Positions 1 through 8,027 of a stretch of DNA of 64,000 nt are shown here, one piece after another. The notes under the pieces were generated by a model. It worked only from the letters and a program-made list of their open reading frames with translations. It was not told the origin of the DNA and did not search any database. Numbering within the stretch: the stretch's first letter is position 1; each line of letters opens with the position of its first letter. A program made the position numbers and the translations under genes. The stretch covers positions 2,170,001 to 2,234,000 of the forward strand of contig NC_013740.1 of the NCBI RefSeq assembly GCF_000025305.1. Direction: 5' to 3'. The stretch comes from Acidaminococcus fermentans DSM 20731. Its GTDB lineage: Bacteria > Bacillota > Negativicutes > Acidaminococcales > Acidaminococcaceae.

Positions 1-83
1 TTCACCAGTGCCAGCTGGAAGAATTTCCGCCGGCCCGCCTTGGTGGAAAGCAGTTTGATTTCCTTTTCCTGTCCTTGTGCCAT
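1..83 (-). CDS. 5' end of a minus-strand gene, product unknown (partial)
   Basis: The first 27 codons of a gene that runs off the left edge. It begins MAQGQEKEIKLLSTKAGRRK. The ATG at 83 is preceded on the minus strand by an AGGGAG sequence about ten bases away. The visible part is basic and has no recognisable domain, so no function is given. It is transcribed away from the PerR-like gene at 291. Confidence 0.5.
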   Translation of the reverse strand, partial: MAQGQEKEIKLLSTKAGRRKFFQLALV

Positions 84-202
84 ATGGTTTCACGCTCCCT
101 GCCTGATCTTGTTCTATCATTCTATTGTAACACAGCTTCCGTGGGCTGAGGATGGTCCAGTTGGTTATGGAGAACATCCGCTTGGCAAAAATACTTATTT
201 TA

Positions 203-231
203 TTGACATTTTATATATTAAAAGTTATTAT
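203..231 (+). promoter_or_regulatory. sigma-70-type promoter of the PerR-like gene
   Basis: TTGACA at 203-208 and TATTAT at 226-231 are separated by exactly 17 bases, in a very AT-rich stretch upstream of the start codon at 291. The core overlaps AT-rich partly symmetric sequence that could hold a Per/Fur box, so autoregulation is possible but not shown. Confidence 0.7.
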
Positions 232-290
232 TAAAGAAACTTCTATTTTAACAATTCTTTTCCATGATATACAGGCAAGGAGGACGTGTC

Positions 291-710
291 ATGCTGAGTC
301 CAAAGGAACTGTCAGAAATCCTGAAAGCCAAAGGGATGAAGATCACCCCCCAGCGTTTGGAAGTGTATCGGGCCTTCACCGGACCGGAGGAACACCCCAC
401 CGCCACGGAAATCTACGAAAAAGTGCGGCTGCAGATGCCCACCCTGAGTTTTGCCACCATCTACCAGTCCCTGGGCTTTTTCTGCCGGCTGCACCTGCTC
501 CAGACCATCGATGTGGGAGACGGAGTCATGCGGTATGATGTGGAACCCCGGCCCCATCCCCATTTCCGCTGCGAACAGTGCGGCAAGGTGTTCAACCTGG
601 ATTTCACCTACCACAAACACCTGGACCAGGATGTGGCCAAGAAGACCGGTTTCACCATCCGCTGCCACCAGACGTATTTTCTGGGGACCTGCAGGGAGTG
701 CCAGAAGTAG
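291..710 (+). CDS. Fur-family transcriptional regulator, PerR-like
   Basis: A 139-residue DNA-binding metalloregulator of the Fur family. The N-terminal winged helix (about 1-80) contains the SFATIYQSL recognition region. The C-terminal dimerisation domain carries two CxxC pairs (C94/C97 and C134/C137) that form the structural zinc site. H35, D83, H89 and H91 match the PerR-type regulatory metal site in spacing, and D104 is a possible further ligand. This favours PerR (peroxide sensing) over Fur or Zur. The start at 291 is chosen because AAGGAGG lies at 277-283; an upstream in-frame ATG at 264 has no such site. A terminator follows at 763. It stands alone, and its targets cannot be seen in this window. 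Confidence 0.85.
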   Translation: MLSPKELSEILKAKGMKITPQRLEVYRAFTGPEEHPTATEIYEKVRLQMPTLSFATIYQSLGFFCRLHLLQTIDVGDGVMRYDVEPRPHPHFRCEQCGKVFNLDFTYHKHLDQDVAKKTGFTIRCHQTYFLGTCRECQK

Positions 711-762
711 GAGGTTGTTGCACCAGGCGCAGCAGCCCCGTCAATTGTCAATGGCCGAAGGA

Positions 763-796
763 AAGGACCCGTCCAGAAACAGGCGGGTCCTTTTTG
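763..796 (+). terminator. Rho-independent terminator after the PerR-like gene
   Basis: A 7-bp stem, GGACCCG (765-771) with CGGGTCC (784-790), followed by TTTTT. Confidence 0.8.
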
Positions 797-831
797 AATG
801 GAAGAAATGCGTTCCGCATCTGGCATCTCGC

Positions 832-901
832 TGGCGGGCCGCCCGGCGTGCGGCCCCTACGGCATCGCAATGGGTCATTGGATTTTCATCGTCCGTGCTC
901 T
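832..901. repeat. 70-bp dispersed repeat, copy 1, with internal hairpin
   Basis: This 70-bp stretch is identical to 4269-4338. It contains a perfect hairpin, GGGCCGC with GCGGCCC around a 7-base loop, followed by CTACGG and a unique-looking tail. Both copies lie between genes. Its role is unknown; the form suggests a REP- or MITE-like element. Confidence 0.8.
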
Positions 902-923
902 GCGCTCGCACTTTTCACTTCCC

Positions 924-2237
924 TTACAGCACAAACGCCACAAGGAAGTTGTAGGCCCCGGCTGCCAGGACACTGACGGGAACCGCCCGGAGCAGCAGCT
1001 TGTTGAACAGAGTGGTCCGGTCTTCTTCTTTCGGGGTGGACCCCAGGATCAGGGAGCCGCCGGAAGAGAACGGGCTGATGGCACTGGATTGTGCGCCCAG
1101 CACCGTGCAGGCGAACAGTGCCCCGGCAGAAAGCCCTGTACTTTCCGCCAGCCCCGGAATCAGCGGGAATAACGCAGGAGCCACTACACCGGTGGTGGAA
1201 CTGAAGAAGCTCATGATGGCCGCAATGATGGAGAACGCCAGGGGAATCAGCGGCGTGGGCACATTGGCCCCCACCCAGGCGCTGAGCATCTTGATGGTCC
1301 CGGCTTTCACCGCCACCGCAATCAGCATCCCGGCCCCGGCAATCATGATGATGGTGTTCCAGGGAATCTTGGCAATGGCTTCCTTCTGAGGCGCCAGTTT
1401 CATCAGCAGGGCGATCACCGCAAAGATAATGGCCACCAGCCCCACGTCCACTTTACCCGCCATATAGGCAACGGCCGGGTTTCCGGGCACCAGGATCTTC
1501 AGCAGCGGGAAGATCAGCACTACCACCATCATCACCAGCATCAGAGTCAGGGTCTGGCTCTGGACCTTCGTAAAGGGTTCCGGTTTCTTGAAGGTGACCC
1601 CCTGGCCGATGTTCCGGTTGGCCTTGATGCCGTACCGGAACACCGTGATCAACACCAGGGAAAACACCAGGGACAGCAGGAAGATTTCCATTTCCATGGC
1701 AAAGGAATCCATGGGGGCCTTCAGTTTCAGGGCTTCATAAGCCGTATCCGACAGTCCCCGGAAAATCACCCCCAGGTTGGAAGTGGGGAAGTTACCCCCG
1801 CACAGGGCCCCGCAATTGATGGCCACGGCCCCGGTGAGTTTGTCCATTTTGGATTCATCGCAGATCAGCAGGGTAATGGGCGCCAGGAACGCCAGCACCG
1901 TAAAATAGGTGGCCCCCATCACCGACAGCACCACGGCCACACCGAACAGGGCATAGGGCAGCATGCCCGGAAATTTCCGGCAGGCGTACAGCAGAGAACC
2001 GGACATTTTTTCCAGGGTCCCGTTAATGGCCGCCACATTGTAGAACAGGGACACCGACAGAATCACGAACATGGTGCTGATGGGCCAGAAGCCGATCACT
2101 GCCTTGGGCTTCAGCCCCATGACCAGACACCCGATCAGATACGCAAAGACGATACAGAACAGCCCGGTATTCAGACTGGTTTTGTATCCCAGATAGATGG
2201 CTATGGCAATGGCCAGAATAATCGCCGCACTCAACAT
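924..2237 (-). CDS. MatC-type dicarboxylate carrier (ion transporter superfamily)
   Basis: A 437-residue membrane protein with about 11-12 hydrophobic segments. It resembles the dicarboxylate carrier MatC N-terminal family of the ion transporter (IT) superfamily. The N-terminal half ends with CGALCGGNFPTSNLGV and the C-terminal half has FFSSTTGVVAPALFP, the paired re-entrant regions expected of this fold. It probably imports a di- or tricarboxylate, driven by cations. The gene lies 21 bp downstream of the DUF6282 gene with a GGGGGAG ribosome binding site, so the two form an operon. It is a distant relative of the carrier at 6750-8015. The substrate is not readable from sequence. Confidence 0.75.
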   Translation of the reverse strand: MLSAAIILAIAIAIYLGYKTSLNTGLFCIVFAYLIGCLVMGLKPKAVIGFWPISTMFVILSVSLFYNVAAINGTLEKMSGSLLYACRKFPGMLPYALFGVAVVLSVMGATYFTVLAFLAPITLLICDESKMDKLTGAVAINCGALCGGNFPTSNLGVIFRGLSDTAYEALKLKAPMDSFAMEMEIFLLSLVFSLVLITVFRYGIKANRNIGQGVTFKKPEPFTKVQSQTLTLMLVMMVVVLIFPLLKILVPGNPAVAYMAGKVDVGLVAIIFAVIALLMKLAPQKEAIAKIPWNTIIMIAGAGMLIAVAVKAGTIKMLSAWVGANVPTPLIPLAFSIIAAIMSFFSSTTGVVAPALFPLIPGLAESTGLSAGALFACTVLGAQSSAISPFSSGGSLILGSTPKEEDRTTLFNKLLLRAVPVSVLAAGAYNFLVAFVL

Positions 2238-2258
2238 GATGATTCTCCCCCTTTGTAA

Positions 2259-3149
2259 TCAGTCCTTGGCTGCTCCCACCGGTTCATCCTGGATGCCCAG
2301 CAGCCGATAAGGAATGGTCTTGGTCATGTAGTACACCTGTTCTTCCGGGATCCCATATTCCACCAGGTAATGCATGTATTCATAGATTTCCGTTTCCCAG
2401 TCCGGATTTTCCGTCTGTCCCCCGTCCGTATCCACCATCACATGCCGGTACCCCACGGCCTGGATCAGTTCCGCATTTTCCCGGAGATTCATGTGATATT
2501 TTTTCCCTTTCCCCATGTTCTGGGCATAGCACCGTTCCAGGATCACATCATAATCCTTCACCAACCGGATCTGGTCTTCCAGCGTGTACCCGCAGACCCA
2601 CCATTCCGGATGGGTGATGACAATTTTTTCCACCCCGGCCTTCCGGGCCGCTTCCACCACCACAAAGGCCTCTTCCGGGGACACATGGGCTGTGGCCAGC
2701 ACGGCGTCGTGGTCTTTGATCAGCCCGAACACCGTTTCCAGTTCCGGGATCACCTTCCCGTCCCGGACCAGCTGGATTCCTTCATCAGGATTTTTCCCCA
2801 TTTTTTCCAGGTGCCGGCGGGCGGACTGGGTGGGCAGCCAGATGACCTTGGCTCCCAGCTTCAGGCCTTTTTCCACCGCTTCCGGATTCACCCCGCCGAT
2901 GACCTTATTCATGACCACACCACCGTACATGGTGAAGTTGGTCTTATCCCCATAAACCTTTTTCACATAGGCATTGGCGATATTCGCCCGGTTCACCGTA
3001 AAGCCCAGGTGGGATTTGATCACAAGGGCCCGGGCCCCTACCCGGACCGCCGCATCCGCCAGTTCCAGATCGTTGTAGGCCCGCAGCCGCAGATCCGGAT
3101 TGGTGTGTACATGCATATCGCAAATGCCTTTCAGTGAAACTCTGCTCAT
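2259..3149 (-). CDS. DUF6282-type amidohydrolase-like protein
   Basis: A 296-residue protein of the metal-dependent hydrolase (TIM-barrel) type. It starts with a CDMHVHTNPD metal-binding motif (residues 10-19) and has further candidate ligands in IKSHLGF, ATAHVSPEE and ITHPEWW. I recognise it as the DUF6282 family, whose substrate is not known to me. It is the first gene of an operon with the MatC-type carrier, so it probably acts on whatever that carrier imports, or on a lactone or amide derivative of it. It is divergent from the LysR gene at 3279, the likely regulator. A GGGGGAG site precedes the ATG. Confidence 0.6.
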   Translation of the reverse strand: MSRVSLKGICDMHVHTNPDLRLRAYNDLELADAAVRVGARALVIKSHLGFTVNRANIANAYVKKVYGDKTNFTMYGGVVMNKVIGGVNPEAVEKGLKLGAKVIWLPTQSARRHLEKMGKNPDEGIQLVRDGKVIPELETVFGLIKDHDAVLATAHVSPEEAFVVVEAARKAGVEKIVITHPEWWVCGYTLEDQIRLVKDYDVILERCYAQNMGKGKKYHMNLRENAELIQAVGYRHVMVDTDGGQTENPDWETEIYEYMHYLVEYGIPEEQVYYMTKTIPYRLLGIQDEPVGAAKD

Positions 3150-3224
3150 GATGCTCCCCCTTGTTATGAAAGTATTCAGAATAAATTTGCTTTTAGTGTA
3201 ACGCGGGATCAGTCATTGCAGAAG

Positions 3225-3261
3225 CCGATAAAATGCGATATATTGTATCGGTAAAACCGAT
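3225..3261. promoter_or_regulatory. Operator-like inverted repeats between DUF6282 gene and LysR gene
   Basis: CCGATA (3225-3230) is repeated inverted as TATCGG (3246-3251), and ATCGGT-AAA-ACCGAT (3247-3261) is a perfect palindrome that shares its left arm. This is typical of a LysR binding region in a divergent promoter. The palindrome lies just upstream of the LysR ribosome binding site, which would allow autorepression. Confidence 0.5.
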
Positions 3262-3278
3262 GGCAAAGGAGAAAAATC

Positions 3279-4199
3279 ATGGATCTACGGGAACTTCATT
3301 ATTTACTGGCCCTGGCGGAAGAAAAAAGCATTTCAAGGGCGGCGGAGCGGTTGTTCATGGCCCAGTCCAGCCTGTCCCAGTTTCTCAGCAGCACGGAAGC
3401 CCACCTGGGATACCGGCTGTTCATCCGCACCTCCAGCGGCATCCGGCCCACAGAACCGGGGAAACGGATGATCCGGTTCGCCCAGGACACCCTGTCCGAA
3501 TTCCACCGGGCCAAAGATGAGATCCAGGACATCGGCAACCTGAAGGGAGGCCATGTGATCCTGGGAATCAGTTCCTTCCGGGGCTCCTTCCTGCTGCCCC
3601 CGGTACTCCAGGTGTTCCAGAAAAAATACCCTGGAATCCGGGTGCAGATCGTGGAAGAGAATTCCCTGGCCCTGGAACAGCTGCTGCTCACCGGAAAAAT
3701 CGACCTGGCCCTGCTGGTCATGCCGGAAAAACGCAGCCGCATCCAGGCCCGGTTCCTGATGAATGATGAAATCTGCCTGATCACCAGCCCCAATCATCCT
3801 GTGATGGAGTGCGTCCATCAGGGACAGGCCGGGCTGCATCCCTCCCAGCTGTCCCAGTACATCAACATCCAGGATGCAGCCTGCTACGAATTCCTGCTCA
3901 GCGGCTACGACACCATCCTGGGCCGGGAAGCCAGAAGGATCTTCCTGCGCCACGGCATGAATCCCACCTATTACAACGAAAACCTGACCGCCCTGTTCGC
4001 CGCCTCCCTGGGGGCCAGCGGCCTGGGGCTGGCCTTTACCTACGCCAGCAGCCGCCAGTACTTCCACCGGGCCCAGCTGCTGAGCCTGGGCAAAGACGGC
4101 ACCTCCATCGCCCTGGGCACGGCCATGGCACCGGGACGGTACCATTCCAAAGCCACCCAGGCCCTGGACCAGGTGATTTTTGAGGTATTGGGGAAATGA
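3279..4199 (+). CDS. LysR-family transcriptional regulator
   Basis: A 306-residue LysR regulator. The N-terminal winged helix-turn-helix is clear (MDLRELHYLLALAEEKSISR; then AAERLFMAQSSLSQ), followed by a linker helix and the two-lobed effector-binding domain from about residue 90. The ATG at 3279 follows AAAGGAG at 3265-3271. It is divergent from the DUF6282/MatC operon at 3149, which it probably activates in response to a carboxylate. The effector is unknown. Downstream lie a palindromic repeat and a copy of the 70-bp repeat rather than a classical terminator. Confidence 0.85.
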   Translation: MDLRELHYLLALAEEKSISRAAERLFMAQSSLSQFLSSTEAHLGYRLFIRTSSGIRPTEPGKRMIRFAQDTLSEFHRAKDEIQDIGNLKGGHVILGISSFRGSFLLPPVLQVFQKKYPGIRVQIVEENSLALEQLLLTGKIDLALLVMPEKRSRIQARFLMNDEICLITSPNHPVMECVHQGQAGLHPSQLSQYINIQDAACYEFLLSGYDTILGREARRIFLRHGMNPTYYNENLTALFAASLGASGLGLAFTYASSRQYFHRAQLLSLGKDGTSIALGTAMAPGRYHSKATQALDQVIFEVLGK

Positions 4200-4210
4200 A
4201 AAAGGGGCGG

Positions 4211-4243
4211 CCGTAGGGGTTTGCCTCCGGCGAACCCCTACGG
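4211..4243. repeat. Palindromic repeat (perfect 11-bp arms)
   Basis: CCGTAGGGGTT (4211-4221) and AACCCCTACGG (4233-4243) flank an 11-base loop. The CCCCTACGG end also occurs in the 70-bp repeat copies and near 62990. It could act as a transcript end for the preceding LysR gene, but there is no T-tract. Confidence 0.7.
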
Positions 4244-4268
4244 CGTTGGTGTTGGAGGAACGGGCATT

Positions 4269-4338
4269 TGGCGGGCCGCCCGGCGTGCGGCCCCTACGGC
4301 ATCGCAATGGGTCATTGGATTTTCATCGTCCGTGCTCT
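4269..4338. repeat. 70-bp dispersed repeat, copy 2
   Basis: Identical over 70 bp to 832-901 and lying between two LysR genes. The perfect identity at a distance of 3.4 kb implies recent duplication, gene conversion or constraint. Confidence 0.8.
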
Positions 4339-4435
4339 TCACTCATTCAAACAATTCTGTGCTATAATCATTTGAAACACCTTTTTTTATAAATGCCCGT
4401 CCTTTGGACGGATCATAGACAGAAGGAGGCTTTTC

Positions 4436-5362
4436 ATGGATTTTCGGGAATTCCAGTATGTGGTCACCATTGCGGACTGCTGCAGCATCACCGATGCGGC
4501 CAAACAACTCTATATTTCTCAGCCTTCCCTGAGCTATGCCCTGGCAAAAATTGAAAAGGAAATCGGCCTGAAGCTGTTCGACCGTTCCAAACAGCCCCTG
4601 GTCCTTACTGACGCCGGCCAGTACTATGTCTCTGTAGCCCGGCAGTTTTTGCGGGACAAAAGCAACTTCCAGAATCATCTGGCCGACCTGAAGAACGGCG
4701 CCAACGGATCCATCAGCCTGGGGATCCCTGCGGAGCGTTCCGGCTATATGCTCCCTCCCGTACTGCCCCAGTTCCGCCGGAAATTCCCTGGTTCTTCCTT
4801 CTACATCCAGGAAGCCAGCACCACCGAACTGTTCAGCCTGCTGCGGAACAACAAAGTGTCCTTCATTGTGGTTCCTTGCAACGAAGAAGATCTTCCGGCC
4901 CACCTGAAAGCGGAATTCATTTATCCGGAAGACTTGATCCTGGTGGCCGGAAAAGATGCCCTTTCTCCCGACATGTTCCTGAATCAGGAACAGCGCATTG
5001 TGGATCTGAAAAAATTCGCGGACATGCCTTTCATCCGGATCAAAAAAGCCCATTCCGTCCACGCCAAAGTCAACCGGCTGTTCCAGAAAGCCAACATCAC
5101 CCCCAACATCCTCCTGGAGGAGGAAAGCAGCATTTCCGCCGCCCAGCTGGCAGCCGGCGGTCTGGGATTCACCATCGTCCCCGGCCGGGCCCGGGCCATC
5201 CTGGGGAAAGACTGGCAGGACTATTGCTACCGGTGCACCCCCCAGCCCATCCATTGGGAAGTCAACGCCATTTACAAAGAAAACACCTATCTGAACAAAG
5301 CGGAACGGTATCTCATCGAACTGCTGAAAGAGCATTTTGGAAACCATCAAAAAAAAGACTGA
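4436..5362 (+). CDS. LysR-family transcriptional regulator
   Basis: A 308-residue LysR regulator. The helix-turn-helix spans about residues 1-60 (MDFREFQYVVTIADCCS, then DAAKQLYISQPSLSYALAKI) and the effector domain about 90-300. AAGGAGG at 4423-4429 fixes the start. TATAAT at 4363-4368 is a likely -10 box, and a small hairpin (CCGTCC-TTT-GGACGG, 4397-4411) lies in the leader. It is convergent with the dehydrogenase gene ending at 5406 and separated from it by a bidirectional terminator. It is the nearest candidate regulator for the operator-like motif at 6671-6707, but that link is inference. Confidence 0.85.
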   Translation: MDFREFQYVVTIADCCSITDAAKQLYISQPSLSYALAKIEKEIGLKLFDRSKQPLVLTDAGQYYVSVARQFLRDKSNFQNHLADLKNGANGSISLGIPAERSGYMLPPVLPQFRRKFPGSSFYIQEASTTELFSLLRNNKVSFIVVPCNEEDLPAHLKAEFIYPEDLILVAGKDALSPDMFLNQEQRIVDLKKFADMPFIRIKKAHSVHAKVNRLFQKANITPNILLEEESSISAAQLAAGGLGFTIVPGRARAILGKDWQDYCYRCTPQPIHWEVNAIYKENTYLNKAERYLIELLKEHFGNHQKKD

Positions 5363-5387
5363 CTGGATCCACACAGTCAGTCCTTTT
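5349..5387. terminator. Bidirectional terminator between LysR gene and dehydrogenase gene
   Basis: Stem GACTGACTG (5356-5364) with CAGTCAGTC (5373-5381), an A-tract on the left and a T-tract on the right. It serves the convergent genes ending at 5362 and 5406. Confidence 0.85.
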
Positions 5388-5405
5388 TGTTCCCTGTTGT
5401 TTCTT

Positions 5406-6587
5406 TTATGCTTCCCGCTGCAGGGTATCCAGCAGATAATCCGTGAATTCTTCTGCGGTTGCCCCGTCCTTGTCCGTGGTAATCACCACTTTCCGTTCCG
5501 TCCGGGTGCAGATGTCCAGGGCCTTCACCAGCTGTTCCTTCTTTTCCGGATAGCCGATATGGCTGATCATTTCTCCCATGGCCCGGATCAGGCTGCAGGG
5601 ATCCGCGTACTGGGCCCGGTTGTGCTGGACCAGGAAGTTCCCCACCCCGTGAATGGCTTCGAACAGGGCGTATTGGTCCCCGATATTGGAGGAGCTGGCG
5701 GTCCCCAGGCCCCCCTGGTATTCCGCCGCCACATCGGTGACAATATCCCCGTACAGGTTGGGCAGCAGGAACACCTGCATCCCTTTGGTGAATTCCTGGT
5801 CCGTGATCTTGGCAGCCATGGAATCCACCAGTTCTTCCCGGACGGTGATTCCGGGATATTCCTTTTCCAGGGCATGGGCCGTCTTCAGGAAGTTCCCGTC
5901 CACCAGTTTCACGATGTTGGCCTTGGTGACCACCGTCACGTTGGTCTTCCCGTTGTTTTTGGCGAATTCAAAGGCGGCCCGACAGATCCGTTCCGCTCCG
6001 GGACGGGTCAGCACCTTGAAGTCCACCGCCAGGTCATCATCCACCTGGATTCCCTTGTTGCCCCAGATGTATTCCCCTTCGATATTTTCCCGGAAGAAGG
6101 TCCAGTCGATGCCCTTTTCCGGAATCCGCACCGGCCGCACCGCCGCATACAGCTGGAGGGCCCGACGCAACAGGCTGTTGGCGCTGACCATATTGGGCCA
6201 GGGATCCCCGGCCCGGGGCGTCACAAAGGGCCCCTTCACCAGCACGTCACAGGCTTTGCAGGCTTCCAGCACTTCCGCCGGCAGACTTTCATTCTTCTGG
6301 ACCCGTTCCTCGATGGTCATGCCGGGGATGGTCCGGAATTCCACCTTGCCGGAGGCCATTTCGTCCTTCAACAGATATTTGGCCACCCGCAGGGCCTGTT
6401 CCATGATGCAGGGCCCGATGCCGTCCCCGGGAAGGATTCCCACGGTGATGTGATCCAGCTTCTTGAAATCCTTCCGGCCGGGAGCCTGTTTGATGGCCTC
6501 GATCCGTTTGAAATCCTCCCGGATCAGCCGGCCAAACTGTTCCATGGCGTTCCGGATGCTCTGTTCCTGACGGTCTTTTTCTTCCAT
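5406..6587 (-). CDS. Isocitrate/isopropylmalate-family dehydrogenase
   Basis: A 393-residue beta-decarboxylating dehydrogenase. The order of motifs fits the family: a GILPGDGIG start of the fold, SANSLLRRALQLYAAVRPVR for substrate binding, FRENIEGEY, a catalytic lysine region (VVTKANIVK), and NLYGDIVTDVAAEYQGGLG with the metal-binding aspartates. In a region rich in aconitases, isocitrate to 2-oxoglutarate is the likeliest reaction. The cofactor loop is odd: the usual HGSAPDIAGK-type stretch is replaced by HGVGNFLVQHNRAQYADP, so NAD versus NADP and even the substrate are uncertain. The ATG at 6587 is preferred over a GTG at 6596, which sits too close to the AAGGAG site. A shared operator-like motif lies upstream. 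Confidence 0.75.
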   Translation of the reverse strand: MEEKDRQEQSIRNAMEQFGRLIREDFKRIEAIKQAPGRKDFKKLDHITVGILPGDGIGPCIMEQALRVAKYLLKDEMASGKVEFRTIPGMTIEERVQKNESLPAEVLEACKACDVLVKGPFVTPRAGDPWPNMVSANSLLRRALQLYAAVRPVRIPEKGIDWTFFRENIEGEYIWGNKGIQVDDDLAVDFKVLTRPGAERICRAAFEFAKNNGKTNVTVVTKANIVKLVDGNFLKTAHALEKEYPGITVREELVDSMAAKITDQEFTKGMQVFLLPNLYGDIVTDVAAEYQGGLGTASSSNIGDQYALFEAIHGVGNFLVQHNRAQYADPCSLIRAMGEMISHIGYPEKKEQLVKALDICTRTERKVVITTDKDGATAEEFTDYLLDTLQREA

Positions 6588-6670
6588 ATGCTGCACCTTC
6601 TCCTTTTTTCCAATACCATTTTCTGGGGGGTCATTTTCTTACCCCCGATTCTATCCGATGATTCAGGCAA

Positions 6671-6707
6671 TTTCCAATACTTCTGCTCCCATAGGAATCA
6701 TTTGATT
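6671..6707 (-). promoter_or_regulatory. Shared operator-like motif upstream of the dehydrogenase gene
   Basis: TTTCCAATACT (6671-6681), a 5-base spacer, then TCCCATAGGA (6687-6696). The same 11-mer, spacer length and 10-mer recur at 17610-17635 upstream of the amidohydrolase operon. The outer arms TTCC/GGAA are inverted. It fits a LysR-type operator shared by two units of one regulon. Confidence 0.6.
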
Positions 6708-6749
6708 CTTTCTATGCTGTGCGTCCATCCATAGAACAGAGCCAATCCT

Positions 6750-8015
6750 TTAAAAGATGATCTTGTAGAAGCCCAGGCCGGCCAGCAGGGTCAGCACCAC
6801 CAGGATGCCCAGAGCCCAGACGGTCAGTTCCATGAACAGCTTCATTTCTTCCCCTTTTTTGTCCGTCCCTTCGGTTTCATCGGCCATCAGGGTGGCCATG
6901 ATCAGCCCGCCGGTTGTGGATATGGGGCTGATGCCGGTGATGGTCCCGCCGATGACCACCATGGACCCCAGTTCAACCGGGTTCACACCCACGGATTGTC
7001 CCAGGGAAGCCACGGTGGGAAGCAGCGTGGGGAACACCACGCCCAGGCCGGAGGAGAACAGGCTCATGACCCCTGCCGTGCAGGCCATGACCGCCGGAGC
7101 GGTATAACTGTTCATGAAGGTGGACAGGGCCGCCGTCAGCAGCTTGATGCCCCCGGTCTTGATCACCAGATTCATGAGGGTACTGACGCCGGACACCATG
7201 AGCAGCACACCCCAGGGGATGGCCTTCAGGCTGTCCTTTTCCGAGGCTGCATGGCACATGAGCAGTATGGCGCTGACGGAGAAGCTGGTGAGCCCCACAT
7301 TCTGTTTGAACGCAATGACCAGCACAGCCATGACCAGGAGTCCCAGCAGGGACAGCAGCTGCTGCCCGGTGAATCCGGACAGTTTCTCTTCCGTCCCCTT
7401 TTCCGGCATCTGGATCCGGTAGCCCTTGTAGTAGACAAAAGCTGCCAGGGCGATGAGGATGCCGCTGATCATCTGGGCCGTATAGATGGACCGTACCGCA
7501 GCCACCGCATCCAGCCCGCTCTGCCGCAGCAGATCATAGGATAGCAGTCCTTCCGGGGTAATGGGACTCATGCGCCCTCCGAAACAGCCGCTGCACCCGA
7601 TGATGGCCAGCATCAGAGGGTTGTAGCCCCGGGCCCTGGCCAAAGGGATGGCAATGGCCGGCATGATGGCCAGCAAGGGAATGGACCCCGGCCCGATTCC
7701 GGTAAGCAGGGCTCCCATGAGGAAGACCGCGATGGGAATCAGGTATTTGTTGCTACCGGCCAGGCTCACGATTTTCCGGGCCAGCAGTTCGATGGTACCA
7801 TTCTTGTTCAGGATGCTGAACAACAGGGTGACGCCCATCAGGTTGATGAACAGGTTGGGCTTGAAGCCCTTCAGGATTTCCGCCGTGGGAATGCCGGCCA
7901 CCTTGCCCAGCACAAAGGCAAAGAGCAGGCAGACCAGGCCCACATTGGTCTTGCGGAAAAAGCCGATGGCGATGGCCACCGCCAGCAGCAGCAGAGAAAT
8001 GATACCCAGCTCCAT
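6750..8015 (-). CDS. MatC-type (IT superfamily) carboxylate carrier
   Basis: A 421-residue polytopic membrane protein with about 11-12 hydrophobic segments. It resembles the MatC-type carriers, with paired signature regions GIGPGSIPLLAIMPAI and FSSGLGVVFPTLLP and a GTITGISPISTTGG stretch near the C-terminus. It is the third gene of the aconitase/lactonase/carrier operon, 12 bp after the lactonase-like gene, with AAGGAGG before the ATG. The likely cargo is a tricarboxylate or dicarboxylate used by the operon's aconitase. Whether it imports or exchanges is not visible. Confidence 0.75.
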   Translation of the reverse strand: MELGIISLLLLAVAIAIGFFRKTNVGLVCLLFAFVLGKVAGIPTAEILKGFKPNLFINLMGVTLLFSILNKNGTIELLARKIVSLAGSNKYLIPIAVFLMGALLTGIGPGSIPLLAIMPAIAIPLARARGYNPLMLAIIGCSGCFGGRMSPITPEGLLSYDLLRQSGLDAVAAVRSIYTAQMISGILIALAAFVYYKGYRIQMPEKGTEEKLSGFTGQQLLSLLGLLVMAVLVIAFKQNVGLTSFSVSAILLMCHAASEKDSLKAIPWGVLLMVSGVSTLMNLVIKTGGIKLLTAALSTFMNSYTAPAVMACTAGVMSLFSSGLGVVFPTLLPTVASLGQSVGVNPVELGSMVVIGGTITGISPISTTGGLIMATLMADETEGTDKKGEEMKLFMELTVWALGILVVLTLLAGLGFYKIIF

Positions 8016-8027
8016 AATCCTTCCTCC

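Noticed and set aside
7226-7438. Many long antisense and alternate-frame readings across the GC-rich genes, for example this one within the MatC-type gene
   Set aside because: They lack ribosome binding sites and recognisable domains and mirror the codon bias of the real genes on the other strand or frame.
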